Shown here: piece by piece, positions 50,360 to 59,100 of the stretch
Layout of the letters: each line of letters starts with the position of its first letter
Position numbering within the stretch: the first letter of the stretch is position 1
Assembly (NCBI RefSeq): GCF_007828955.1
Contig: NZ_VIVR01000001.1
Coordinates: 3,720,001-3,784,000 of the forward strand
Origin: Kitasatospora atroaurantiaca
GTDB taxonomy: Bacteria > Actinomycetota > Actinomycetes > Streptomycetales > Streptomycetaceae
Reading direction: 5' to 3'
Length of the DNA stretch: 64,000 nt
Notes under the pieces: generated by a model
What the model was told of the DNA's origin: nothing
The model's input: the letters and a program-made list of their open reading frames with translations, nothing else
The model's database searches: none
Translations under genes and position numbers: made by a program

Positions 50360-51013
50360 ATGTCCCGTCGGCGCCCCCGCTTCGTCTGCAGCTCCCTCCT
50401 CGCCGCCGGGGTGACCCTCGGCATCGGGGCCTGGATGGTCTACGGCGGTACGCGCACCGAGGCCCCGCCGCACCCGGCCGCCGCCGACGCGTTTCCCACC
50501 CGCCTCGGGACTCCCTCCCCCACCGCCACCGTGCCGGCGGTGCCGACCATGCCGTTCTCCAAGCCCACGCGCATCCGCATCCCGAGAGTCGGGATCGACG
50601 CCCCGGTCACCGCGGTCGGACTGGACGACTCCGGCCGCCTGGTCCCCCCGGAGACGGACCGCAACCTGGCCGGCTGGTACCAGGAGAGCGTGCCGCCCGG
50701 CAGTGTGGGGAACTCCGTGCTCGTCGGCCATGTCGACACCATGCGGGGGCCGGCGGTCTTCTACGCCCTGGGAGCCCTGCACCGAGGGGACACCATCGAC
50801 ATCACCCGGGCCGACAGCAGCACGGCGGAGTTCTCCGTCGACGCCATCGAGGTCTACGCCAAGGCCGACTTCCCCTCCGACCGCGTCTACGCCGCCACCA
50901 CGCGGCCCGAACTCCGCCTGATCACCTGCGGCGGCGGCTACACCAGGTCCACCGGCTACCTCGGGAACGTCGTGGTCTACGGCCACCTCACGAAAGCCCT
51001 CCCCGGCCCGTGA
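50360..51013 (+). CDS. class F-type sortase
   Basis: 217 aa; ATG after GGAGGTCCCGCG. N-terminal membrane anchor ('LLAAGVTLGIGAWMVYGG'), Pro/Thr linker, then the catalytic domain: 'VLVGHVDTMRGPAVFYALGA' with the His, 'LRLITCGGGYTRSTGYLGN' with the Cys, and 'VVVYGHL'. The Arg is probably in the 'RSTGYLGN' region. It should cleave a sorting signal and link the protein to peptidoglycan; the divergent LAxTG protein is the obvious substrate. Confidence 0.88.
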   Translation: MSRRRPRFVCSSLLAAGVTLGIGAWMVYGGTRTEAPPHPAAADAFPTRLGTPSPTATVPAVPTMPFSKPTRIRIPRVGIDAPVTAVGLDDSGRLVPPETDRNLAGWYQESVPPGSVGNSVLVGHVDTMRGPAVFYALGALHRGDTIDITRADSSTAEFSVDAIEVYAKADFPSDRVYAATTRPELRLITCGGGYTRSTGYLGNVVVYGHLTKALPGP

Positions 51014-51259
51014 CTCCGGTGCGTGGGCGCTGCCTCTCCGGAAACCTGTTATCACGTTCTGTGATCGCAGCTGATCGCGCAGCCACCGCGGGGGTGCGAG
51101 CAGGCACGCGAAGCACCGGTGGTGCACCCTCCCTGAGCCTCGTACGCCCCCGAAGCATCAGTGCGACGCGTGCGCCGCCGCTTCCGTCAAGCGGTGGGCG
51201 GACCGCGCAAATATGATGAACGGTGACTGGCCCGCGCCCCGACGCACCTCGGAGGGTCA

Positions 51260-52093
51260 ATGGCCCGACGCCGTCCCATCCGGCCCGCGAGCGCCGACGA
51301 CCTGCTGACCGAGCTCGGGAGACTCACCGCCCAAGCGCTGGAGCGGGCAGAGCTGCAGCAGGCCCGGGTCGAACTGGCCGAGGCCCTGCAGCGCGAGCTG
51401 CTCCCGGGCGCCCTGCCGCAGCTGCCCGGCCTGCGAGCGGCGGCCCGTTACGCGCCCGCCCGCCACGGCCTGGACGTCGGCGGCGACTGGTACGACGGCT
51501 TCCGGCTGCCCGGCGGGGCACTGGGGTTCTCCATCGGCGACGTCCAGGGCCACGATGTCGAGGCGGCGGCCTTCATGGGGCAGGTCCGGGTCGGTCTGCG
51601 CGCTGTGGCCGCTGCCGCCGCGGACCCGGGCGAGGTGCTGCGCCAGGCCAACGAGCTGCTGCTGTCGATGGACTGCATGCTCTTCGCGACCTGCAGCTTC
51701 CTCCGCTTCGACCCGGTCGGCTGGGAGCTGACCGACGCGCGGGCCGGCCATGTCCCCGCGGTCTGGGCCACGGCCGACGGCCGCAGCGGTGTCGCCGAGG
51801 ACGCGGGGGGCCTGCCGCTCGGCATCAGGACCGGCGACGCGTACCCGGTGACCCGCCGGCAGCTGACGACGGCGGGGGCGTTCGTCCTGCTCACGGACGG
51901 GGTGGTCGAAGGGCCGTCCTTCCCGATAGGCGCGGGTCTCGACCAGGTGACGCGGGTGGTCCGCGCCGGGGTGACCGCCGATCCCGACGAGCTGGCGGCC
52001 GAGGTCATCAAGGTGGCCGACCTCACCGGCCACACCGACGACGCCGCCGTCCTGGTCCTCCGCCATGACGCGCCGACGGGCACCGCCGGGTGA
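51260..52093 (+). CDS. PP2C/SpoIIE-type serine phosphatase without sensor domain
   Basis: 277 aa. A short N-terminal coiled coil ('LTAQALERAELQQARVELAE') leads to the phosphatase domain: 'LQRELLPGALPQLPGLRAAA', 'HGLDVGGDWYDGFRLPGG' with the metal Asp, 'FSIGDVQGHDVEAAAFM', 'DARAGHVPAVWA' and 'HTDDAAVLVLRHD'. ATG after GGAGGGTCA. Its TGA overlaps the GTG of the MASE1 gene (GTGA), so the two are translationally coupled and may form a split sensor-phosphatase. Confidence 0.9.
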   Translation: MARRRPIRPASADDLLTELGRLTAQALERAELQQARVELAEALQRELLPGALPQLPGLRAAARYAPARHGLDVGGDWYDGFRLPGGALGFSIGDVQGHDVEAAAFMGQVRVGLRAVAAAAADPGEVLRQANELLLSMDCMLFATCSFLRFDPVGWELTDARAGHVPAVWATADGRSGVAEDAGGLPLGIRTGDAYPVTRRQLTTAGAFVLLTDGVVEGPSFPIGAGLDQVTRVVRAGVTADPDELAAEVIKVADLTGHTDDAAVLVLRHDAPTGTAG

Positions 52094-53160
52094 CGGAGGA
52101 GACGGGTCCGCGCGTGTCACGACCGGCGTCGGGTGGAGGACGTTGTCTGATGGCTGCTGTGGTGCGAAACGAGGAAATCCGGCGGCTCACCGCAACAGGT
52201 CTGCAGATCCTCGCCGTCGCCGCCGTCTACTTCGCGGCCGGCCGGCTCGGCCTGCTGCAGCAGGTGGTCGTCGCGGGCGCGAAGGTCACGCCGCTCTGGC
52301 CGCCCACGGGCATCGCCCTGACCTGCCTGCTTCTGCTGGGGGTGGGGATCTGGCCGGGGATCACTCTCGGCGCCTTCCTCGTGATCGCGACGATCGGCTC
52401 GTTCAATCCCGCCACCGTCGGAATCGTCGTCGGGAACACCCTCGCCCCCGTGTGCGCCCTGCTGATGCTCCGTCGGGTGGGGTTCCGCGTCGAGCTGGAC
52501 CGGTTGCGGGACGGGGTGGCGCTGGTCTTCCTGGGCGCCTTCGCAGGGATGCTGATCAGCGCGACGATGGGAGCCGGCTCGCTGGTGCTCGAAGGCTCGC
52601 TGCCGACGAGCGCCTTCTGGCACACCTGGGCCGCCTGGTGGACGGGTGACGCGATGGGCGTGCTCGTGATCACGCCGCTGCTGCTGGTCATCCGCGAGGC
52701 CCGGCTGCCCCGGGGCATCGGCCTCTACCAGTGGGCCGAGCCGGCGGCGCTGCTGGCCGGTACCGCGGTCGTCACGCTCGTCGTCAGCAGGACCTCGCTC
52801 GATCTGCTGTTCCTGGTCTTCCCTTTGCTCATCTGGGCGGCCCTGCGCTTCCAGCTGGCCGGTGCGGCGCCGTGCGTCCTGCTGGTGTCGGTGATCACGA
52901 TCTCGGCGGCGACCGACCACGTCGGACCGTTCGCGGAGCACGGCCTCCTCGCCATCATGGTGACGCTGCAGGGCCTCAACGGGGCAGCCGCACTGACCGC
53001 CCTGCTGCTGGCGGCGATCATCACCGAGCGGAAGAGCACCTACCGAAGGATCCAACAGGCCTGCACCGAGCTGGCCGAGGTGGTGGCCCGCCTCGCACCG
53101 GGCGAGGCGGGCCACCGATGGCCGCCGGCGGAGGACGGTGACCGACGGACCGGAGGCTAG
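52090..53160 (+). CDS. MASE1-domain integral membrane sensor
   Basis: 356 aa with about eight membrane helices. 'AAVYFAAGRLGLLQQVVVAG' and 'VTPLWPPTGIALTCLLLLGV' with 'IWPGITLGAF' and 'WWTGDAMGVLVITPLLLV' are MASE1 hallmarks. Usually MASE1 is fused to a kinase, GGDEF or SpoIIE output; here it ends in a short soluble tail and the output is probably the coupled phosphatase upstream. A likely internal ATG ('MAAVVRN') is a second possible start. The stop overlaps the stop of the convergent ATP-grasp gene. Confidence 0.85.
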   Translation: MTEETGPRVSRPASGGGRCLMAAVVRNEEIRRLTATGLQILAVAAVYFAAGRLGLLQQVVVAGAKVTPLWPPTGIALTCLLLLGVGIWPGITLGAFLVIATIGSFNPATVGIVVGNTLAPVCALLMLRRVGFRVELDRLRDGVALVFLGAFAGMLISATMGAGSLVLEGSLPTSAFWHTWAAWWTGDAMGVLVITPLLLVIREARLPRGIGLYQWAEPAALLAGTAVVTLVVSRTSLDLLFLVFPLLIWAALRFQLAGAAPCVLLVSVITISAATDHVGPFAEHGLLAIMVTLQGLNGAAALTALLLAAIITERKSTYRRIQQACTELAEVVARLAPGEAGHRWPPAEDGDRRTGG

Positions 53161-54041
53161 GTGCGCTTCGGGCTCGCGCAGTGAGCCCGGACCACGTCGG
53201 CGAACCGCTGGAGCCCCGGTGCGCTGTGCGTGACGAAGAGATTGGGTTCGATGAGTTCGAGCTCCATCACGACGGGCGATCCGTCGTCCGAGAGGGCGAG
53301 GTCCACACGCCCGATGAGGACCGGGCCCCGGCCCGGAATCGCGGCGAGGGCTCGGGCGGCCACCTCGAGTTCGGCGGCGGACGGCTGATGCTCCGTGAGG
53401 CCGGGATGGGCGACCCGGGCGTTGTCGATCACCCCGACATCGGTCAGCACGGGCCCCTTGCGCATCGCATGGCTGAAGGCGCCGCCGAGGAAGACGAGTG
53501 CCCGTTCCCCTTCGGCGATCCTGGACAGGTACGGCTGCACCATCGCGGTCGCCCCGGCGGAGTGCAGGGACCTGACGTGGCGTTCGGCCGAGGCGAGCTG
53601 GCTCTCGACGTACCGGGCGGTGTCGCGGGCGCCGGCGGAGACGGTGGGCTTGACGACGAACTGACCGCTCCCGGGCAGGACGATCTCCTCGCCGGGAGCG
53701 ATGAAGGTGGTCGGCACGACCGGGATCCCCTGCTCGGCGAGATCCCGGAGATACCGCTTGTCACTGTTCCAGCGGACGACGTCGGCCGGGTTGTGGAGCC
53801 GGGTCGCGGCACCGACCTCGTCGACCCAGGCGAGGTACTCACCGAGCCGGTCACCGTAGTCCCACGTGGACCTGATGATCACGCTGTCGCACGCCGACCA
53901 GTCGTAGCCCTCGGCGTCCCACGGCACCGCGGCGGCGTCGACGCCGCGCGCCCGCAGCGCATCGACCATCAGCGGGAGGTCGACGTCGTGCTCGATCCCG
54001 ACGGTGGCCGTGGCCAGCACCACCCGCTCCGCGACAGTCAC
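53157..54041 (-). CDS. ATP-grasp ligase of the RimK/DcsG-like group
   Basis: 294 aa. 'SVIIRSTWDYGDRLGEYLAW' is typical of a stand-alone ATP-grasp group that includes the cycloserine ligase DcsG; 'FVVKPTVSAGARDTARY' and 'VLIGRVDLALSDDGSPVVME' with 'LELIEPNLF' are the nucleotide- and metal-binding strands. GTG at 54041 is preferred because GAGGAG is six bases upstream; ATG at 54047 touches it. Would join a carboxylate to an amine or similar nucleophile; substrate unknown, no peptide or cycloserine genes nearby. Confidence 0.8.
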   Translation of the reverse strand: MTVAERVVLATATVGIEHDVDLPLMVDALRARGVDAAAVPWDAEGYDWSACDSVIIRSTWDYGDRLGEYLAWVDEVGAATRLHNPADVVRWNSDKRYLRDLAEQGIPVVPTTFIAPGEEIVLPGSGQFVVKPTVSAGARDTARYVESQLASAERHVRSLHSAGATAMVQPYLSRIAEGERALVFLGGAFSHAMRKGPVLTDVGVIDNARVAHPGLTEHQPSAAELEVAARALAAIPGRGPVLIGRVDLALSDDGSPVVMELELIEPNLFVTHSAPGLQRFADVVRAHCASPKRT

Positions 54042-54166
54042 CGGCATCTCCTCGGCTGCTCGTTCCGGATCCGCGGCGGCCCGCCACCCGGCAGGGGCAC
54101 ACGCGTTCGCCCTGGCACCCTACCCGGCCGCGCCCGGGCGGTCAGCGTGACGCAGAGGGCCAACCC

Positions 54167-54275
54167 CAGGGGCGCGTGGGGGCACCTGGCCGAAGGCTGG
54201 GGAGAACTGCGCGAAGCGGGAGGGCACAGGTCGTCGCCTTCCGGTCTCGCGCAGTTCCCCGCGCCCCTGTGGTTA
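54167..54275. repeat. dispersed palindromic repeat, copy B (inverted)
   Basis: Reverse complement resembles copy A at 45.9 kb: CAGGGGCGCGGGGAACTGCG... Inside, GAACTGCGCGA (54204) pairs with TCGCGCAGTTC (54247). It is followed by a duplicated GGGTTACCCGATCCTGA, the second copy of which contains the PPTase stop codon. Confidence 0.8.
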
Positions 54276-54296
54276 CCCGATCCTGATCGCCCTGGG

Positions 54297-55049
54297 TTAC
54301 CCGATCCTGACGGGTTGGCCGAGGTCCAGGTCCGAGCTGACCACCCGGGGGGTCCGGACGCCGTCCGGGAGCCGCAGGGCGACCGCCGCCGCGTAGCCGT
54401 CCGGGACCGGGACGTCCCCGAAACCCCACCCCGCGGGCTCGGCCGGCAGCGAAGCGCCGCCGGCCAGGCCCGGGTACTCCGGACCGAGGCCGACGTAATC
54501 GGCGTCCACCCCCTGTGAGAGCCCCACCCCCGTCCCCTTGAGGTACGCCTCCTTGCGGACCCAGCAGCGCAGCGTCGCCTCCGCCCTACGCTCCTGCGGC
54601 AGCCCGTCCAGGACGGCGCGCTCGGCCGGGTGGAGCTGCGAGGCGATGTCCAGGCCTGCCGCCTCCTCGAAGGGCCCGCGCTGCTCGACGTCGACACCGA
54701 CGACGTCCCGCGCCAGCGCGATCACGGCGAGCCCGCCGGTGTGCGAGAGCGAGAACTCGACCGAGGGGCCGGACACCGTCACCGGCCGGCCGTGCGGGCC
54801 GCCGCACCCGGGACAGGCCGCCCGGCCGAGCACCACGGCGCCGGCAGGCAGGCCCAGCTGCTCCCCCAGCAGCAGCCGCAGCGCGACGTGCGCCACCAGG
54901 TACAGCGCCCGGTCCGCCGGTTTGTGGAAGGTCCCGGCCCTCCGGGTCTCCTCCTCGCTCAGCGCGGCCCGGGCAGCTTCGGCCGCGCGGCTGTTCGCCG
55001 GCGTCGCCGCGACCCGCCAGACGGCGACATCGCCCGTGAGCAGTTCCAT
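54297..55049 (-). CDS. Sfp-type 4'-phosphopantetheinyl transferase
   Basis: About 250 aa. 'RALYLVAHVALRLLLGEQLG', 'VEFSLSHTGGLAVIALA', 'VVGVDVEQRGPF' (metal-binding GVDVE) and 'CWVRKEAYLKGTGVGLSQGV' (W-x-x-KEA-K) are all present. It converts apo- to holo-carrier proteins of polyketide or nonribosomal synthetases. ATG at 55049 has GAGG nine bases upstream; GTG at 55058 is an alternative. No carrier-protein gene is in the window, so it probably serves loci elsewhere. Confidence 0.92.
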   Translation of the reverse strand: MELLTGDVAVWRVAATPANSRAAEAARAALSEEETRRAGTFHKPADRALYLVAHVALRLLLGEQLGLPAGAVVLGRAACPGCGGPHGRPVTVSGPSVEFSLSHTGGLAVIALARDVVGVDVEQRGPFEEAAGLDIASQLHPAERAVLDGLPQERRAEATLRCWVRKEAYLKGTGVGLSQGVDADYVGLGPEYPGLAGGASLPAEPAGWGFGDVPVPDGYAAAVALRLPDGVRTPRVVSSDLDLGQPVRIG

Positions 55050-55348
55050 CAACCCCACCCTCAGCTACGTCCGCCGGCCCCCGGGACCGCCACGGACGCC
55101 TGGTCCGGAGGCCACAGCCTGTCAGCACCGGCGGAAGACGATCAACCTGGTCCCGCGCCGCCCGGCCGGTGCCCGGCGAACCGCCGCAGCCGCGGCCACC
55201 GCGCCGACAACGGCTTCGTCCTCGCCGGACGTATTCCGACCTCGCCTGACGAAGTCCGATCTTGTCCGACCTCGTCCCGATCCTGGCACAGGGGCGGTCA
55301 CGCCACCGGCACCACGTCCTCGGCGGGGCGCACCAACGGCCGTGACGA

Positions 55349-55744
55349 TCAGCGGCCTTGCCGGGCTCGCCCCTGCATCGGGAACCGGTCCTGTGCGTCC
55401 AACACGCTGTCCGCGTACCGCGCAGCCCACGCGCCCATCTCCCGCATCGGGCCGAGAAGCGCAGCTCCGGCCTCCGTCAGCGCGTAATCGACACGTGGCG
55501 GCGCCTCCGCGTAGACGCGGCGCTCGACCAGCCCGTTGTACTCCAGGCGCCGCAGGGCATCGTTGAGCACCTTTGCGCTGATCCCGCCGATCCGGGCGAC
55601 GAGAGCCAGCGGTCGCATCGGGCCGCTCTCCCCGAGGGTGAACACCACGACGCTGTCCCAGCGGTTCGCCAGCACCTCGAACGCGACGCGCGCGCGGCAG
55701 TCGGAGGTGTACGCGACATCGGGCAGGCCACCGGACTTCTCCAT
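55349..55744 (-). CDS. HxlR-family transcriptional regulator
   Basis: 131 aa. 'CRARVAFEVLANRWDSVVVF' and 'SAKVLNDALRRLEYNGLVER' then 'RVDYALTEAGAALLGPM' are the HxlR winged-helix. The Cys in 'TSDCRARVA' is at the position that senses oxidants or electrophiles in HypR/QorR-type members. Divergent from an NAD(P)-binding reductase 143 bp away, its likely target. Confidence 0.9.
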   Translation of the reverse strand: MEKSGGLPDVAYTSDCRARVAFEVLANRWDSVVVFTLGESGPMRPLALVARIGGISAKVLNDALRRLEYNGLVERRVYAEAPPRVDYALTEAGAALLGPMREMGAWAARYADSVLDAQDRFPMQGRARQGR

Positions 55745-55886
55745 CCCCCCATCCTGCCGCAGATGTTGGACACCGCCTGGTGTGTATCGGCCCGCCTAAC
55801 GTCGTGGACCGATGGCTCGTCCCGAGCCTTCTCACCCACCACGGATCACCTCCGATCACCTCGGATCCGCAGACTGGAGCAGCACG

Positions 55887-56537
55887 ATGCGTATCGGCAT
55901 TCTCGGCACGGGCCGCATGGCCACCACTCTGGGCGGCGCATGGGTCGCCGCAGGACACGATGTCCTCGTCGGCGGACGGGACTTGGCGGCGGCTGCGGCC
56001 ACCGCCGCGCGGATCGGCGCCGCCGGGCACGGAGCGCTCCGCGATGCCGCGTCGTACGGAGAGGCCGTCCTCGCGGCGGTTCCGGCCGACGCGGCAGCGG
56101 AGTTGGTGAAGAGTCTCGCCAAGGACCTCACCGGACGGGTGGTCATCGACTGCACCAATCCCATCGTGCCGACCGATGACGGCGTGACGCTGTCCACCGG
56201 CGGCACGACGTCGATCGCCCGGCGTATGGTCGAGGCGGCGCCGGACGCGTACGTGGTCAAGGCGTTCAACCTGTGCCACGAGAGCATCTGGACACTCTCG
56301 CCGCCGCTCTTCGAGGGCGAGCCATTGGCCGTACCGCTCTGCGCCGATGACCCGGCGAGCCTGGAACTCGTGTCCCGGCTGGTCACATCGATGGGCTGCA
56401 CGCCGATGCCCTGCGGCGGGCTGTCGCGTGCGGTCCATCTCGAGTCGACGGCCGCATTCGCGATCGGGGCGTGGTGGTCGGGGGCAGAGCCGCGGTTCGC
56501 CTTCCCGACGCCGGGGCAGTCCCCACAGCCCGCCTGA
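55887..56537 (+). CDS. F420/NADP oxidoreductase-like NAD(P)-binding protein
   Basis: 216 aa. 'MRIGILGTGRMATTLGGAWV' is the Rossmann dinucleotide site and 'VLVGGRD' gives an Arg for NADP; 'VVIDCTNPIVP' and 'YVVKAFNLCHESIW' follow the FNO/ProC-like pattern. ATG after GGAGCAGCACG. Probably reduces or oxidises a small molecule under HxlR control. Confidence 0.85.
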   Translation: MRIGILGTGRMATTLGGAWVAAGHDVLVGGRDLAAAAATAARIGAAGHGALRDAASYGEAVLAAVPADAAAELVKSLAKDLTGRVVIDCTNPIVPTDDGVTLSTGGTTSIARRMVEAAPDAYVVKAFNLCHESIWTLSPPLFEGEPLAVPLCADDPASLELVSRLVTSMGCTPMPCGGLSRAVHLESTAAFAIGAWWSGAEPRFAFPTPGQSPQPA

Positions 56538-56604
56538 GCAGCCGTCCTGGACCGCCCGGACCGCCCGGACCGCCAACCGAGGGGGCGGCGGTCCGGGCAC
56601 TTGC

Positions 56605-57609
56605 TCAGGCGGCGGACGAGGAGCCCGACTTCAGCTGCTGCATGCAGAGGACGAAGTTGTTGCCCCGCTCCTCGTTGGTGAAGTAGTCCGTGGTGCCCTG
56701 GTACTTGTCGCAGCCCGCGTCGTCGGTGGTCGCGTAGAGCTTGCCGAGGATCTTGAACTCGGCAGCCGAGTCCGAGCACGGCACCTTGCCGAGGTTCGGA
56801 TCGGCGCTGGTGCCGGTGTTCTTCACGCAGTCCCCGGTCTTGAGGAGGTTCAGGACCAGCTGGTTGGCGCTGGAGCCGCTGCCCGAGGAGGAGCCTGCGG
56901 ACGGGCTGGCCGGGCTGCCCGGAGTGGAGCTGGAGCTGCTCCCCGGCAGCGACACGTGGTACGGCGGGGTGTTGTCCACGGAGGAGTGGACGGAGGCCGA
57001 GATGATGAGCATCACGATGCTCAGGACGATCGCGGCCACCGGCCAGAGCAGCATGAAGATCGCCGGGCGGCTGGTCAGCGGCTTGCCCGGGTCCCACTGC
57101 GGGCCGTGGGTGCCCGGTGCCGGCGGAGGCAGCGCCTTGAACTGGTTGTGCGGGCCGAGGTTGCGCAGCAGGGTGATCAGCGTGAACACCCACCCGGCCG
57201 GGCTCCACCAGCCCTGGAACAGGGTCTGCGCCGACATGTCGCGGACCGCGGCCGTACCGCAGGTGTGGCAGAACGGCCCGTGCTGGCGCCGGAACTGCAT
57301 GAGGATGACCATGCCCCGGTGGGCGCGGACGGTCGCATCCACCGCCGGGAAGCCGCCGCAGACGCGGCAGGTGGGCGCTCCGGGCGGTGCGCCCATGGGA
57401 GCGCCGTACACGGGCTGGCCGTAGGGCGCGGGTGCGCCGTAGGCGGGAGCCGGGGGCGCGGGGTAGCCGTAGCCGACGGGCTGCGCCGGGGCCTGACCCG
57501 GGTAGCCGTAGCCGGCGGGCTGGGCGGGCGCCTGCGGCGGGTAGCCGTACGGCTGCTGGGGAGCAGCGGGCGCGCCGTACGGGCTGGAGGGGGGGTAGGG
57601 CGAGGTCAA
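56605..57609 (-). CDS. LppU/SCO3897-like membrane protein
   Basis: 334 aa, probably TTG start after GGGGAA. N-terminal 75 residues are Tyr/Pro/Gly repeats (PYGAPA, GYGYPG). Two CxxC pairs ('CRVCGG', 'CHTCGT') form a zinc-ribbon-like region. A cytoplasm-facing linker and one membrane helix ('AIFMLLWPVAAIVLSIVMLI') precede a Ser-rich extracellular linker and a Cys-containing domain ('GDCVKN', 'VPCSDSAAEFKILGKLYA', 'FVLCMQQ') of the LppU type. Function unknown. Confidence 0.75.
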   Translation of the reverse strand: MTSPYPPSSPYGAPAAPQQPYGYPPQAPAQPAGYGYPGQAPAQPVGYGYPAPPAPAYGAPAPYGQPVYGAPMGAPPGAPTCRVCGGFPAVDATVRAHRGMVILMQFRRQHGPFCHTCGTAAVRDMSAQTLFQGWWSPAGWVFTLITLLRNLGPHNQFKALPPPAPGTHGPQWDPGKPLTSRPAIFMLLWPVAAIVLSIVMLIISASVHSSVDNTPPYHVSLPGSSSSSTPGSPASPSAGSSSGSGSSANQLVLNLLKTGDCVKNTGTSADPNLGKVPCSDSAAEFKILGKLYATTDDAGCDKYQGTTDYFTNEERGNNFVLCMQQLKSGSSSAA

Positions 57610-57748
57610 GGCTGGATTCCCCGTTGGAAGTTGATGGTGAGGACCACGGTCCCCATGCGCCGTCTGGGCACAGACATGCGGACGTACCCTAGCGACTCGG
57701 CTCTGGGTCAGTCACAGGGGATGTCTCGCAGCCGGCTCGCCGAAGTCC

Positions 57749-59011
57749 GTGTCGATGCAACGCCGAACCGCGCCACCGCCGATCCTGGTGACGGCCGACG
57801 ACAAGCAGAGGACGAGCCTGAACGTGCCCACCGCACCCACGATCTTCAGCAACGTTCCCGGGACCTTCGCCTGGGGCGTCTTCCACGAGCGGCACCCGAA
57901 GCTCGTCCAGCAGGTGCTCGACGCCCTGCCGTACGGGCCCGACGAGCGGGCAGCGGTCGAGCACCTGCTCACCGAGAGCACGAGCGGCGTGCTACGGCCG
58001 CTGGGCGAGAGTGCCCACGACCACGAGCAGTGGCTGGAGTGGGGCGAGGGCCTGTTCGGGCGGCCGTGGGGTGAGGTGCCGTTCCTGTGGGCCGAGAGCT
58101 ACTTCTACCGCAGGCTGCTCGAAGCCACCGGCTACTTCCGTCCCGGGACTTGGCAGGGCATCGACCCGTTCGCGCCGTTCAAGAACGCCGAGCTGGCCGG
58201 CCCGGCCGTCGACGAGGAGCTGGCGGCCCTCCGCGACCTGCCGTCCCTGACTCCCGAGAAGCGGTCCGAGGTACTGCTCTCGTCAGCGCTCTGGGGCAAC
58301 CGGGCGGACCTCAGCTTCCAGATCACCGCCTCGACCGAAGACACCCGGTCCCCCGCCCTGATCGCGGACGACAGCCCCCTCGTCTGGCAGGCGCTCGCCG
58401 CAGCGGACAGCCCGAGGGTCTGCGTCCTCGCGGACAACGCTGGAAGGGAGCTCCTGCCCGACCTCGTCCTGGTCGACCATCTCCTCACGAGCGGGCTGGC
58501 CTCCGAGGTCGCCCTGTACGTCAAGCCGTTCCCCTACTACGTGTCGGACGCGACCACCGCCGACGTCCTCACCACCGTCGAGCGCCTTCGCGCCTCCACC
58601 GAGCCGGCGGCGGAACGGATCGGCCGCCGGCTCTGGCACGCGATGAACAGCGCCACGCTCGTCGTCCGCACGCACCGGTTCTTCTGCGCACCGCTGCCGT
58701 TCCACGCCATGCCCGCCGACCTCAGAGCCGAACTCTCCGGCGCCACGATGACGATCCTCAAGGGCGACCTCAACTACCGGCGCCTGGTCGGGGACCAACT
58801 CTGGGATGCCACAGCCCCGTTCGCGGAGAGGTCCGGCCACTTCCCGTCGCCGGTGGCGGCCCTGCGTACGTTGAAGTCGGACGTGATCGTCGGCCTCACC
58901 CGCCCTATGGTTGCCGAGCTCGATGCCTCGGGTGAGGCCTGGAGGACCAACGGCACACATGCCCTCATCCAAGTCCACATGCCGACTCCCAGCCGGCCGG
59001 ATATTCTCTGA
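57749..59011 (+). CDS. ARMT1-like (DUF89) metal-dependent phosphatase
   Basis: 420 aa. 'LLSSALWGNRADLSF', 'CVLADNAGRELLPDLVLVDH' (metal Asp-Asn) and 'MTILKGDLNYRRLVGDQLW' (KGDLNYR) are the DUF89 active-site motifs; 'HVKPFPYYVSD'-like 'YVKPFPYYVSD' is also conserved. DUF89/ARMT1 enzymes remove phosphate from damaged sugar phosphates. GTG (57749) or ATG (57755) start; later starts are possible. Ends 89 bp before paralogue 5. Confidence 0.87.
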   Translation: MSMQRRTAPPPILVTADDKQRTSLNVPTAPTIFSNVPGTFAWGVFHERHPKLVQQVLDALPYGPDERAAVEHLLTESTSGVLRPLGESAHDHEQWLEWGEGLFGRPWGEVPFLWAESYFYRRLLEATGYFRPGTWQGIDPFAPFKNAELAGPAVDEELAALRDLPSLTPEKRSEVLLSSALWGNRADLSFQITASTEDTRSPALIADDSPLVWQALAAADSPRVCVLADNAGRELLPDLVLVDHLLTSGLASEVALYVKPFPYYVSDATTADVLTTVERLRASTEPAAERIGRRLWHAMNSATLVVRTHRFFCAPLPFHAMPADLRAELSGATMTILKGDLNYRRLVGDQLWDATAPFAERSGHFPSPVAALRTLKSDVIVGLTRPMVAELDASGEAWRTNGTHALIQVHMPTPSRPDIL

Positions 59012-59100
59012 AGATCAGAAGGACTGTGCGATTCCGCCTCGCATCCCACGGACGTCGAGGACCGGATCGCCGCATGCACCAACTCGGGGGGAACTGAAGC

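Noticed and set aside
55059..55348. Repeated TCCGACCTCG-like words upstream of the PPTase
   Set aside because: Short, degenerate and not regularly spaced; no feature can be supported.
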